Below, piece after piece: positions 47,260 to 58,600 of a stretch of 64,000 nt of DNA. The notes below the pieces were generated by a model. That model searched no databases and was not told where the DNA came from. It saw only the letters and a program-made list of their open reading frames with translations. The translations under genes were made by a program, and so were the position numbers. Positions within the stretch are counted from its first letter, which is position 1. Every line of letters starts with the position of its first letter. The stretch covers positions 3,470,830 through 3,534,829 of the forward strand of contig NC_087389.1 in assembly GCF_963675165.1 (NCBI RefSeq), in the 5' to 3' direction. The stretch comes from Halichondria panicea. Its lineage: Eukaryota > Porifera > Demospongiae > Suberitida > Halichondriidae.

Positions 47260-47532
47260 TTAATCACAACTCTTCTGTTTATTGATGCTAACAGGCAGAC
47301 AAGCTGCTACAAACACACACACCACAAACACAAGTCCAAAGAGGAGGAAGACGAGTCTATAGTCTAGTGGGTAGCCCAGTCCAGCAGCTGTCGCTGACAG
47401 ACTCACAGAGAACAGCTTGCCAGACAACAAAGCAGAAATGCCTCTGTACATAAAGAAAATGAGTCTAAAAAAACGTCATAAGGACCACTTATTTTCGTAG
47501 CAAGCAAAATTTTATATGATGCATTAGCCTAT

Positions 47533-47713
47533 ATGATGCATTAGCCTCCTTCGCAGGCATTCCTTTTTCACTTCTATTCACTAAGAAGAGGATATCTCCT
47601 TTTTGGTTCCTTCTTCTTTCTTTGTTCCTCCAATTTGTCCCGTATTTTATCTTATTAAACTACCGGTATTGTGACAAGAACAAAAAAAGAACGGCCTGCG
47701 AAGGAGGCTACAC
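47533..47713. repeat. Foldback MITE
   Basis: TAGCCTCCTTCGCAGGC and GCCTGCGAAGGAGGCTA are inverted ends about 180 bp apart. It lies in the last intron of the minus-strand ZIFL-like gene. Confidence 0.75.
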
Positions 47714-48227
47714 AATCATACAGCAACACCATACCTTCCAAATGCAGCTGTTGTAAGTCCGATTCCATTTACTTTTCCTAGTTTGTCAAAGGTCACAGAG
47801 TTATTGATGAAAATCACCAAACAGTTAAACCCCAGGGAGAAGCATACTTGCATTACAAGTAGGACAGAGCACACCAAGAGCCACAGCGCCCATTTCCTGC
47901 GTGGTTGAATTGCTTTTATTAGCTCACACCAGTCTCAGCACCATGCAGCTATATATTTAATAGCGATGGATGAAAAGCCATAGCCATGCATTTAGAGAAC
48001 AATAGAAGAAACTGTAAATATAGCAGTTTTTATCCTTCAACTGCCTGGAAATGTGCTCAGCAAGAAACTGTACAATAATCTACAATACAAGCTTACGTAC
48101 GTGATGTTAAGGTAGGAGCATCATGGAAGGAACGAGAACGATTGATTGTTCATAGAAAACACTCAAAACGCCAAGCTTTTTTTCTAGCTATGTGTAAATT
48201 GAGAAGTATACATCATCATGACTTACC

Positions 48228-48367
48228 GTGTATAGCTGGTTATTTTTGAGGCACTAATTAATGTTTAAGGTTTTCGAGGATTGAGCTCAAATCTCGAAAA
48301 TTGGTTTACTTCCGGTATTGGGATTTTAGGCTCGAGCTCTTCCCCCTTTGCTCGCTGAATCCTTGTT

Positions 48368-48401
<34 letters not shown>

Positions 48402-48535
48402 GTCAGCGTGAAACCTCTCTACTGTAGGGGTGTAGTCATTTGAACCTCTATCCTCGAAAATAAAATTCGTGAAATGTTTAGCATGATTGAGCAATCCGCG
48501 AAAATTTAGTGCCTCGAAAATAACCAGCTATAATA
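48228..48535. repeat. MITE carrying an rRNA fragment
   Basis: Outer ends TATAGCTGGTTATTTTTGAGGC and GCCTCGAAAATAACCAGCTATA are inverted. The middle contains 28S-like sequence (separate entry). It is in intron 9 of the minus-strand ZIFL-like gene. Confidence 0.7.
48320..48405 (-). rRNA. Fragment of the 5' end of 28S rRNA
   Basis: On the minus strand, TTTAAGCATATCAATAAGCG is followed at once by GAGGAAAAGAAACTAACAAG and GATTC, the near-universal start of eukaryotic 28S rRNA and the site of the common ITS4 primer. After that it diverges (GCGAGCAAAGGGGGAAGAGC), with an apparent 15-nt gap against the normal sequence. About 85 bp only, so it is a non-functional relic inside a transposon. Confidence 0.8.
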
Positions 48536-50320
48536 GATGCCTGGAAATTGTTGCGGGTGCAAATTTTTGCTATTTGGCTCCAGAGTCTTCAACAGAAATG
48601 TGTGTGGGTTCTAGTATTCGCGGTTCAATGCCAGGAAACCACACCCACCAATAGCTTTACTAGTGCGTGGGAGTTTATCCACTGTCTTCGAAAACTGCGA
48701 AATTTTACGCCTCACAGGAATTTCCCGCTATTCTGTACTCTGTAATTTAGTTTTTCTTCTAAATGTATAAACAATTGATAACATTATTAGACTGTTGTCA
48801 TATGAACGGAGGAAAATGAGCGAATGGACACGAAGCAGAATTATGCATGCAGGCCTCTACGTGACAGATTTCTACGAGACATACACATAGTCTATAGCTC
48901 ACCAGTGGAAAGAGAACCAGTGTGATTGGTATCAAGAGGACTGTGGACACAGATAACGTGACACCAATCTCGTTGAGACTGAATCCTAACCCTCCTGTGC
49001 AGGCACAGAAAAATTGTGGTTGTGTAAATTTGAGAAAGCAACACCATTAAACGTATACACACAACACACTATAATAAGTACTTACACATGTACACGTTTA
49101 TACACAATCAACAGGCAACTCTCAATTGTTACTCACAGTGAAGAAAAGACCCCTACACCTCCTGGCTCTACATTTCAACAAGAACCTCCAAAACAATAAA
49201 TTAAAACACTTAGCTATAGAAAAGGTGACCTATATTTTTACATGTAGGTGAGAAAGGTCATTCTTACCATGAGGTGATGTTCTGGCCCAAACAGAGTAAA
49301 TTTCGTTAAATCCAAAATCTATAGAAGAAAAGGCAGAATAGCAGAGAAGAGAGAGCCCAGTCCGGCTTGTTCCTACAATAATTATACATTATATACATGT
49401 TAAAGCTCCTGTAACTTTTAACAGCCAGATTCAAGGACTGCATCACTTCTAATATTGAGTTCATGCAATTTCATTAATGGCCATGTTTTGATCATAATTA
49501 TGGACAGTAACAACAATTATGCATGCAATTCAATACGTATTATACCTACTATTATAGACGGGTAGTAATTTCAGTCTATTTTTAGGGTGCTAATTTTGGC
49601 GGATTTGTACATAGCAAATTCATTAGCACAATAATTTATCTTCTGAGATTCCTATGAGATTCCTAATTTAGCGTTAATTACAAATTACAAAATTACAAAA
49701 TGAGATTCCTATGAGATTCCTAATTTAGCGTTAATTACAAATTCGCTAAAATTAGTACCCGTTTATAATAGGTACTCACCATATCAAAGTGAAAATGTTT
49801 TTCACAGAACTCTTTAACCAATGTGCTGCTTTGATGGACCAACGCTTCAGCGGATTTTGTCTCCGTACCAAAGAATCCTCTCCGATAAGTTTCTCTCGAT
49901 CATTTTGATCTTCCGTGGGTGTCTCATCAGCATAAACTTGGGCAGAAACTGAATTATTCTCATCTTGGCTGAATTTATCGGGTTCTAACTCAAGGCTAGC
50001 ATTAGACACTGTCACTTCTGAAGTATCCGATGTCTGTGCCAAACTTTGACTGATTTCACTTCTAAAAATCATGGAGCGAAAATAATAATTTATTATTACT
50101 GTGATCTAGCTGACAATTAGTGTTACTCGTGTGTGGCTGTTTACCGTTAGTTCCTAATGTTTCAGGTAGAATGAGCGCAGCCAGTAACGCAGACAATGCA
50201 CTAAAGAAGGCACTCAACAGACACGGTGGAGAGTAGGGAAACTTTTCCAGAAAATCTTTGACCACATGATCTAAATAATTATCATGGATAGATGTACGTG
50301 TGCCTATAGAATAATCGTAT

Positions 50321-50675
50321 ACAGTAGACTCTCATTAATCTGGCGACCCTTGGGACAGTGCAGCTTGGCCGGAATAGCGAGGTGGCATTTCAGAAAATAG
50401 TCGCGGCTAAAAAAATGAACCTACCTCAAAATCTAATGACTAATTTTGTGGTTCTGTCTCGAGGATAATAAATCATTGTGCCCTCCATACCCAATTTGAA
50501 ACGTCATATCCGGCCGTAATAATAAAAACCTAGTTTGGGGCACCCAGTACTGGCCAGTATACAGAATAGCTGCATTTCAGGACGAGTTTTGTTTAGTAAA
50601 CATCTAGCTAGCAATCTGTGCCAAACCAAATGGCCAGCCGTACTTCAGAGAGCCGAAATAGCAAGAGTCTACTGT
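50321..50675. repeat. pogo/Tigger-like MITE, second copy
   Basis: Ends ACAGTAGACTCTCATTAATC and AGAGTCTACTGT, same family as 15781-16219 but in the opposite orientation internally (TCATATCCGGCCGTAAT near 50505 against ATTACGGCCGGATATGA near 15975). It lies in intron 5 of the minus-strand ZIFL-like gene. Confidence 0.75.
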
Positions 50676-52683
50676 AGATCTACTGTAGGTGAGGATAGCC
50701 AAATTAATATTTCGCCAATCTTTGAATCTGTCACACAAAATCAACTAAATCAACTAGAGCACTGAGTGCAAACCCTCAGCTGGTGAAGTGGTAATAAAGA
50801 AACCAAAGGAGTGCTGAGCTGTCTAGCGCAGCAACTCAGGAGCACTGAACCAGACTGGAGGCATGCTGAAACATTTAGGAACAGAGTTTTAGTGCACGGT
50901 ACATGAGACATGCACTGTGGACTAGGATCACAGTAATGAAGCCCTGGAGTCTTAGAGAAGTATGGCTCCTAGAGTCCTAGATCCACTGCATGGATCCATC
51001 CTACAAACCAGTCACAATTCTAGCTTTCTACTTTAGTGACCCTTTTCCATTGTTCCTGGTACGGAATCACCTCATCTGCAAGTAAGTGCCTCGAATAAAG
51101 GCCACAGTGTGTAGCGCTCAATGTGCATCTGCCACTATTATTAGTTTTAACTTATTGTGTGAAGGCTATCCATGCTGTAAACGCAGTGCCATGGAATCCA
51201 AGTAAGTAGACTCATGTGTCACAAACAAACAAACAAACCAACAGACTACTATACCTGTGGCTGCCCACGCGCGCTTCAGGTAACAATGCATGTGCAGTAA
51301 CATCCCTAACCACCACGCAATTTCACTAATTTATTGACAAAGGACCTCCGAATAGGAAAAGCTGCAGATGCTAAGTATCTATACAGCTACTGCTAGTGCT
51401 TCAGTGCTTCCACTTATTAGGTATAAATTGGACCAAAATTCCCAAATTGTGGACCCAAAGTGTTCTAAGTTTCAAAAGAAAAAATTGCGATATGCAACAC
51501 AGGATTTGTAAACCATTGTAGTATACACCCTAGGGTGAGCTCAATGATTCATAAAAATGCATGTGTACGTACAGCCAATAATGTACTTACTGTCAATGGT
51601 AAGGTTGTACTGTCCAATGGGGTCAGAGATAGCCCCAGAGACGGCTGGTCCCAGGATGATACCTAGCCCAAAAGATGTTCCTAGCAAAGCAACACCTAGC
51701 GATTGATTAGAATCATCTGATGATTCAGAGATGACAGCCTTACAAGCACCAACAACACCTGAGGAGCGAGCAAAAGAGGCAGTTTACAGATAAAGTATAT
51801 ATGAAACTGAATAACTGATCGAATACGTTTCTTAAATTCCATTCAACAGACTTAACTGACAATTTGCTCACCATTAAACAATCCGACAAGAAATCTCGGA
51901 ACTAACACTGAAGCCAAAGACAACTGACGCAAGCCCCACCAATAACATGCTAGATATAATCACTGGTTTTCTGCCTTTGTTGTCAGCTATACCACCCCAC
52001 ACATAGCTGCATGCATGTGGATCAATGTTGACCGATAATTATACATACACAGAATCCATAACCTAGATAGATTTAGGTAGTCTAATTAGTGTAACCCATC
52101 AATAGAGATGCACACAATTACCTTGCAAACATCCTTCCAAAAAATGGGGCTGAAGCAATAATACCAGCATACGTTCCTGACAAATAATTATGCCTTGCGG
52201 TGTAGATCTAGATGTCGTAGTTCAATCCCATTTCAAAGGAAGGAGTTTCTCTGCAGTTATTTTATAGATCTTTGATTCTAAACAGTTTGTAGTAAGACGA
52301 CAACTTTTCTTGAAACTAGAACAATGTGTGACAAAATGGATACTAACTAGTTTTTACCAATTAGCTCCTCTCTCTCAGTTAGCCAGGGCAGGAGAAACTC
52401 CACCATGAACGGTAGAAAAGGAAAAGTCATGGTAAAAACTGAAGGCACTGCTAAACTAGTGGAACAAAGAGAAGAGAAAAGCATATTCACAATAACATCT
52501 ATAGTGACATGTATAACCATAAAAAGAGGTCTATCTACTGTCACAGTGCAGAGATATAGAACTTACAAAACATACGAAGACTGCCACATATATTTTCAGC
52601 AACCTCTTATGCAGGCAGCTTGGTAAACATTTCTTTACAGAACAACACTGTGGTGCAGAATTAGAAATAGACATCTAGATCTA

Positions 52684-52740
52684 GTCTCATGAATCAGCCG
52701 CACCTTTGGTGTCACCAAAGGTGCGGCTGATTCATGAGAC
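52684..52740. repeat. Near-perfect hairpin beside a start codon
   Basis: Arms 52684-52711 and 52713-52740 are 28-bp exact inverted copies separated by one base (GTCTCATGAATCAGCCGCAC...). AGATCTAG extends both ends loosely. It begins 9 bp upstream of the start codon of the minus-strand ZIFL-like gene (52674). Confidence 0.85.
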
Positions 52741-53004
52741 TAATCTAGATCTAGCTCTCTGGACATGTTTTAAGCCCTGTTTACACACAGCATCTAATGC
52801 GCATTGTAAAGCGCATTACTACTAACGAGGTCTAGTCTAAACGCACTAATGCGCTATCAAAACCGGCTTACGTAAACCGCCTACCTGATGTGGTTTGAAG
52901 CCGGATCAATGCGGTTTAGACAGTAGTGTAAACAGCTGCAAGCGCATTAAAGGAATGCAAAGAATTCATTTGTGGCATAAGAAGTCCTATAAGAAGAGAA
53001 GACA

Positions 53005-53868
53005 ATGAACAGAGGCACATACTGGAGTGACAATGAAATGAAGGCACTAATAGCTATCTGGGGAGCTAGTGACTTGCAGCAGCAACTGGACGGAGCTGTA
53101 AGAAATAAAGTAATTTACGAAAAAATAGCACAAGAAATGAAGAAAAAGGAATATGAAAGAGACTGGACGCAATGTAGGATAAAAATTAAAAACTTAAAAA
53201 CAAACTACAAAAAAGTAAAGGATAGCAATAACAAGACTGGGGAAAGGAGGAAAACATGTAAGTTTTATGACGAGCTGGATAGGATTCTGGGGCACCGACC
53301 AGCCTCCGCTCCATCTTTCCTCGTTGACACAAGCTCTGAGATGGAGGAAAGGGTGGATGAGATTGTGGAGGATACAGACGGTACAATAATTATAATGATA
53401 CACTTGATACTTATCTTAAATTTATTAACACAGATGGCAGTCAAATTCAGCCACAGTTTCCAGTGGAGAGTGCCGGTGCTATGGCCAATACTGAAGGAGA
53501 AGCCAGTACCTCTGAAAAGGAGAAAACAGATGAATGTAAGTTCATAGAAAACATACAAGTGCACACACTTAAAATCTACACACACAGGTGCTCCCCCTAA
53601 AACAAAAAACCCCAGAAAAAACAAGACAGAAAAGGCTATGGAGAGGCAGACGGAGACATTCTTAAGCTACCAGAGAGAAGCAGAGGAAAGATTTGAAAAA
53701 AGAGAGGAAGAAAGATGGGATAAAGAGAGAAAATTAGAAGACGTGAGAAGAAAGGAGGAACAGGCACACCAACTACAGATGATGCAAATGCTTGGACAGA
53801 TGATACAGCAGCCAAGACAGTACTTCCCGCCACCATCACAATCATTTAACCAAGACTCGAATTACTAA
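53005..53868 (+). CDS. Harbinger Myb/SANT-like DNA-binding protein
   Basis: Three exons, 53005-53380, 53434-53535 and 53588-53868, join in phase to 252 aa. The N-terminus is a trihelix Myb/SANT-like domain (YWSDNEMKALIAIW, then WTQCRIKIKNLKTNYKKVKD) and the C-terminus is a charged coiled coil (REAEERFEKREEERWDKERK) followed by a Gln-rich tail. In PIF/Harbinger elements this second protein binds the ends and helps bring the transposase into the nucleus. It converges on the transposase gene, with about 75 bp between the stops. Confidence 0.85.
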
Positions 53869-53944
53869 CTTCAATCATCAAACGTTATAATTATAATCAT
53901 AGTATTACAGTCCTTATTACATATAATTATACGTCACATTAATA

Positions 53945-55201
53945 TCATGTACTGAAATATTGTGTTAATGCACTCCTTATCTGGTCACCACTAATATCTA
54001 CTGAGTCAGATGCCGACTGTCTAATCATACTAAATGATGAGTCACTCTCAATCCACTCGTCATCAAATGATTCCCCTCGAAGTTCACAGATGTTGTGCAA
54101 AACACAGCAAGCTGAGACAATGTTAGGTATATCACAAATATTGGTGTCATTACGCTTCATCAAACATCTCCATCGAGCCTTCAAACGACCATACGCATGC
54201 TCAACAACCACTCGAGCTTTACTAAGGCGATAGTTGAAAGTCTTCTGTTCAAGGGTGAGACGTCCTGTGTCGGGATAGGCCTTCATGAGCCACTTTAAAA
54301 GTGGATATGCCGGATCACCTAGAATCACGAGTGGAATTTCACACTGCTCTATCATCTCCGTCAAAGTGGGTACCAATGATCCTTCTTGACCTTTTCTGAA
54401 CAGTGAGGAATTGGAGAAAACTCTTGCATCGTGGACTCGTCCTGGCCAGCCAACGTAAATGTCCATGAAAAGACCATTGTGATCGACCAATCCTTGGAGA
54501 ATGATAGAATGCCAACCTTTTCTGTTGTAATAGTCGGCTGGGCACTCTTGTGGTGAGATTATAGGTATATGTGTACCGTCAATTGCTCCAACGCACTGTG
54601 GAAACCCCAATTTCTCTTTAAACCCAGCCACCACTTGCTTCAATGCATCACCACAAGGCATACGGATATACTTAGGAAGTAGATGGTCAACAATGCACAT
54701 ACACACATCTTTGGTTATGAGGCAAACCGATGCTTTAGAGACACCAAACAAATGGCTAATCGTTCTAAAATCAGAATTGGTGGAGAGAAACCATAGAGCG
54801 ATAGAAACCCTTTTTTGGAGTGGAATGGCTTTCCTCATCGAGGTATTTCTTTTTTCAATAGATTTTAATTCCTGGCAGACGAATAAAAACGTCTCTCGGC
54901 TCATTCGGAAATTGTGCATCCAGTCTTGATGGGTAAACGTTTCCATTACAACCCGCTCCCACCACTGAGAACTTCTTTCTCTTGTCCAGATAGTTCTTGG
55001 TGTTGAGGACATTCTGGCTGTTGCTAAAGACATTGTCATAGCAAACAGCAAACGTTCTTGAGCCTGTCTCTCATAAAAACGAGTTCTTCTTCTTGCTGAA
55101 TTCTTTTTACTTTTAATTACAGCTTGTTGTCTAAGCATAGTACTTCTTGTCATCATTAAATAACCAACAGATACAATAACAACATCCATAATAGCAAGCA
55201 A
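53945..55201 (-). CDS. PIF/Harbinger transposase (HARBI1-like)
   Basis: One uninterrupted 418-aa frame. It has a helix-turn-helix-like region (SHLFGVSKASVCLITKDV) and the DDE nuclease motifs: QCVGAIDGTHIPI (first D), YVGWPGRVHDARVF with LVILGDPAYPL (second D) and FNYRLSKARVVVEHAYGRLK (E). Length and motif spacing fit DDE_Tnp_4 transposases and the domesticated HARBI1. No stop or frameshift is seen. The start may be a later Met, since the first 30 residues are hydrophobic and not typical. Confidence 0.92.
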   Translation of the reverse strand: MLAIMDVVIVSVGYLMMTRSTMLRQQAVIKSKKNSARRRTRFYERQAQERLLFAMTMSLATARMSSTPRTIWTRERSSQWWERVVMETFTHQDWMHNFRMSRETFLFVCQELKSIEKRNTSMRKAIPLQKRVSIALWFLSTNSDFRTISHLFGVSKASVCLITKDVCMCIVDHLLPKYIRMPCGDALKQVVAGFKEKLGFPQCVGAIDGTHIPIISPQECPADYYNRKGWHSIILQGLVDHNGLFMDIYVGWPGRVHDARVFSNSSLFRKGQEGSLVPTLTEMIEQCEIPLVILGDPAYPLLKWLMKAYPDTGRLTLEQKTFNYRLSKARVVVEHAYGRLKARWRCLMKRNDTNICDIPNIVSACCVLHNICELRGESFDDEWIESDSSFSMIRQSASDSVDISGDQIRSALTQYFST

Positions 55202-55652
55202 AGCAAAGCATATAGGCTTATGAGCAGGATTTGGTAACTTAGCAATGAATAGGCCTTACTATATAGGCATGCTCAGAACACAGGAGGCCTCAGGCATTAG
55301 ATCTACTATCATACTGACTTACTTTATTATTGTGAGCCATTAGATCACTCCAAACTGTTACATAAGGTCCTCTTTCCAAGATTCTTACTTCTTTTCCAAT
55401 TGAAGCACTTTGCAAGAGGTTACTAATCCGGTTCAGACTGTTTACACAGCATAAAACCACAACTGGCTTCGTGGCTGTGTAAACACACTAATGCGCATTA
55501 TCTAATCTGGATTACAATGCGCATTACTTTGCGTGTAAACAGGGCTTTAGACGATGGGCTGTATAAGATCGTCAAAATAACTGGCGCAAAATAATTATGT
55601 TTATCACACGACCTTTGACAGCAAAATTTTTGTTGATGAGATTTTAAGAAAG

Positions 55653-58600
55653 ATGGCTGGATGCTGCTCATCCTTATTCAGCTGCTTCAGGAGCAGATCT
55701 CCAAGATGTACAGCCTGTGGGCCAAACTGCAGGACCAAGATTCCCAAAATCCCAAGGAAAATAGCAAAGATATACTTTGCAGCTTTTCTAGCAATGGTGA
55801 GTTTGAGTGGATGTCAAATGTACATTAATTCCTCATCTGTTACTTTACCCACGTACACACAGTTTAGTAGTGCATTTTCCATCACGATGATGTTCCCTTT
55901 CTTACCATTCATGGTAGAGTTCCTGTTACCATGGCTACTCGAGAACGAGACTCAAGTTGGTGAGCTCCTCAGAGTTACTGATCAATAGTATAAAGCCTTG
56001 CCCAAGACCTAGTGTATGGGCCGGGATAATGGAAGATAAAAGTAGATCAAATTACCGAATTCCTAGGGTTTGCTCTGTAAAGTAAAGGTTTAGATTGACT
56101 GTTCTAATTTCTCTCCTTCTCATAGCCACGTATGCTGGTATTATTGCCTCAGCCATGTTCGTTGGGAGAACGATTGGGAGGTACGTGGTTACTATGTACT
56201 CGGCCTGAGCTGCAAGACAATGTATACTGTCTGATTGTGTATTCTAGACCTACATGTAGGTAATCTCCACAGTTACATATGGGGTGCTATATCGGATCGC
56301 AAAGGACGGAAGCCTGTCATTATTGTTGGGCTGCTTCTAGTAGGTCTCTCGTCAAGCATATTCGGACTCAGTGTCAACTTTGCCATGGCTGTCATCTTTA
56401 GATTCCTGGTGGGACTGACTAATGGTAAATAGTTCCGTATAACCTCGTGTGTGTATCTTAAAATACACTGCATGAGCTTAAAAAAAGGCTTTAAATCTTT
56501 CACCAGTGAAATGGACATGTGCAACTTGATTATTAATACCGTATTACTAGAATGTTTTGTGAGTGAAAACTATGTTCTGACAAGGATTATGATTTGGTAT
56601 ATAGGTTTTTGCGAAGTGATTAAAATTTGCTATGTTTGATGCTCGCTTATGTTATTTAGCATTGGCATCTCCACTGAGGCATCAGCACCGGGCCAGCGGT
56701 GCTTTTTATTTTTTTAAGCAAGACAGCTAGGCCATGAAATGGTTAACTAGCGAACGCAACTAGTAAGTGACCTTCAGGGTAGCCTCGTTCCTGGCCCGAC
56801 TTTAGTACATAGTCTTAGTCCCAACTTGTTCGATTATATTATATTTAAATACATGTACTATCAGGTTCGGTAGGTGCTATCAAAGCGGTAGTGTCTGAGG
56901 TGTCTGATGACTCAACTCAAGCGTTTGGTGTGACTATTCTGGGAGCCTCATGGGGGCTAGGTATCATCCTGGGACCAGCCGTCTCTGGGTCTATCTCTGA
57001 CCCCATTGGACAGTACAACCTTACCATTGACAGTGAGGTTTTAGTGAATGCAGATGGGCTTTGCTTTTCTTTGTACCTAGATTTCCATGCGCTAGAAACT
57101 ATTTAGTCGTATGTTTGAAATTCATAACTAGCTAACAATACTAGATCCCATCTTGTGTCACAGGGATATCTAAATTTGCAATGTTTTGATGTAGTGACTG
57201 CAAATGAATGAATCCTACATGTATACTCATGTATACTCATGCAGACTATGTTGTAAGAGAGTTTCTAACTCGGTTTCCCTACTCTCTGCCATGCCTGGTC
57301 AATCTGCTGCTGTGCGTCGTGTCAGCAGTCGTCTACTTTTTTATGGTCCCAGAAACACTAGGCTTGAAGAGGTAAGCAATGTATATACTGTATAAAGCGA
57401 AACTTTCGAGGGGCTTGTAATTTTCGCTGTTTTCGTGGGTTAGCAATCTCACACGAAAATTGTTCAAATTATCCGCTATAATGTGCAAAGATTAATAGTG
57501 TGGCCTGGGAATGCTTCCGGTAAGCAGTCAACCCACGAAATTTATTCAAGGCCGTTCAACGAAATTTAAGTACCCCCAAAACTTTCACGCAATACGGTAT
57601 GTGCATTAGAGCCTTAAAACAGGCACCTCTAGAAAACACATTTTTGGACATGGAGGTGTTGCTAGTATGATTTGGCCGAGGAGAAAAAACAGTTCAAAAT
57701 TCACAGATTTGCAATAGCACCAGGAGGAGGAGGGGCCTCAACCATGTGGCATTTATATTGCAGTTAGCCTATAGGGGTGATTGTTATAATTATACACTGT
57801 AGGTAACCACTGTATAGCATGTACCTTAGTAACTGACACAAGGCTACCACATAATTATCTGTAGTTAATGTGGACCACGATGATTTAGTGAGGAAACATT
57901 TAGAGCTTTTATTTTGCCATGTGCGCTTAAAGTGAGCTTCCTAATGTACTTGTTTTGTACATACGTGCATGTATTGCTGATTTTGTTCCAAGTCACCTGT
58001 ATTTTTTGTCTTGCAGAAATCTGAAGAGAAGTGAGATATCAAAAAAAGACATTGAAATGACTACGAACAAGGACAACTCCAAAGTGACATCTGACACTCA
58101 ATTTGATGATTCTGAGTCAGCTGCTCTGATTGTGAATGAAGTCCTGCAAGACTCTTCTGAGCAACTAGCAGAGCATTCTATCTCAAGTGCTGACTGTGAA
58201 AACGGAATTGTATCGAGCACTCTCGACAAAGATTCAATAGCTTTAACTACAGACGGTTTACCTGTTGAGAATGTTTCAAATTCAGAAAAGACAGCGAGTA
58301 GCAGTCATGACTGTAATAATGAAAGTATAGAAGAAGTTTCTGAAAACACAGAACGCGAGGAGCTAAGTGATGCAGCCTCTAGTGAGTCGAGTGGTGATGA
58401 AGTAGTTGTTCGTGGAAGACTAAGCTGGGGCACTAACGTTAGGGGGAAGTCAATCAAGATTTCTCTCAGAAATCATTGCCTCTATCTATGGTAAGACTGT
58501 GTAAAATTGAATGTACCTGCTGAATTTTATCAACCTTGGGTTGTCTTCTCGTTCGCTTCAGGTAAATCCTGGCTGTAGTAACATGTATTCTATATGGCCT

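Larger units (their letters stand above)
47260..52674 (-). pseudogene. ZIFL-like MFS transporter, decaying copy
   Basis: Twelve exons align one for one with the intact paralogue at 55653-60391: 52567-52674, 52358-52455, 52122-52176, 51872-52006, 51591-51758, 50145-50270, 49780-50061, 49268-49372, 48903-48994, about 48097-48187, 47735-47896, 47260-47443. Clear family motifs remain: FPFLPFMVEFLLPWL, WGGIADNKGRKPVII, GLGIILGPAVSGAISDPIG, PETLG, GFSLNEIGVTL and INNSVTFDKLG. Five exons break the frame: exon 2 is 1 nt longer than needed, exon 4 is 17 nt short, exon 6 is 1 nt short, exon 8 is 2 nt short, and exon 10 has an in-frame TAA after SMMLLP. Splice sites look intact. It is probably a recent pseudogene; assembly error is the alternative, though five separate errors is unlikely. 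Confidence 0.75.
52773..55546. mobile_element. Complete PIF/Harbinger DNA transposon
   Basis: 2774 bp. Ends AGCCCTGTTTACAC and GTGTAAACAGGGCT are inverted, with further inverted ATGCGCATTGTAA-type subrepeats inside. TTA is duplicated at 52770-52772 and 55547-55549, the 3-bp target typical of this superfamily. It carries both usual genes, a Myb/SANT-like protein (+) and a DDE transposase (-), each with an open frame, so it may be autonomous. It sits in the intergenic space between two divergent ZIFL-like genes. Confidence 0.92.

Noticed and set aside
53186-53624. Minus-strand frames opposite the Myb/SANT-like exons
   Set aside because: Antisense shadows of the transposon gene with no recognised domain.
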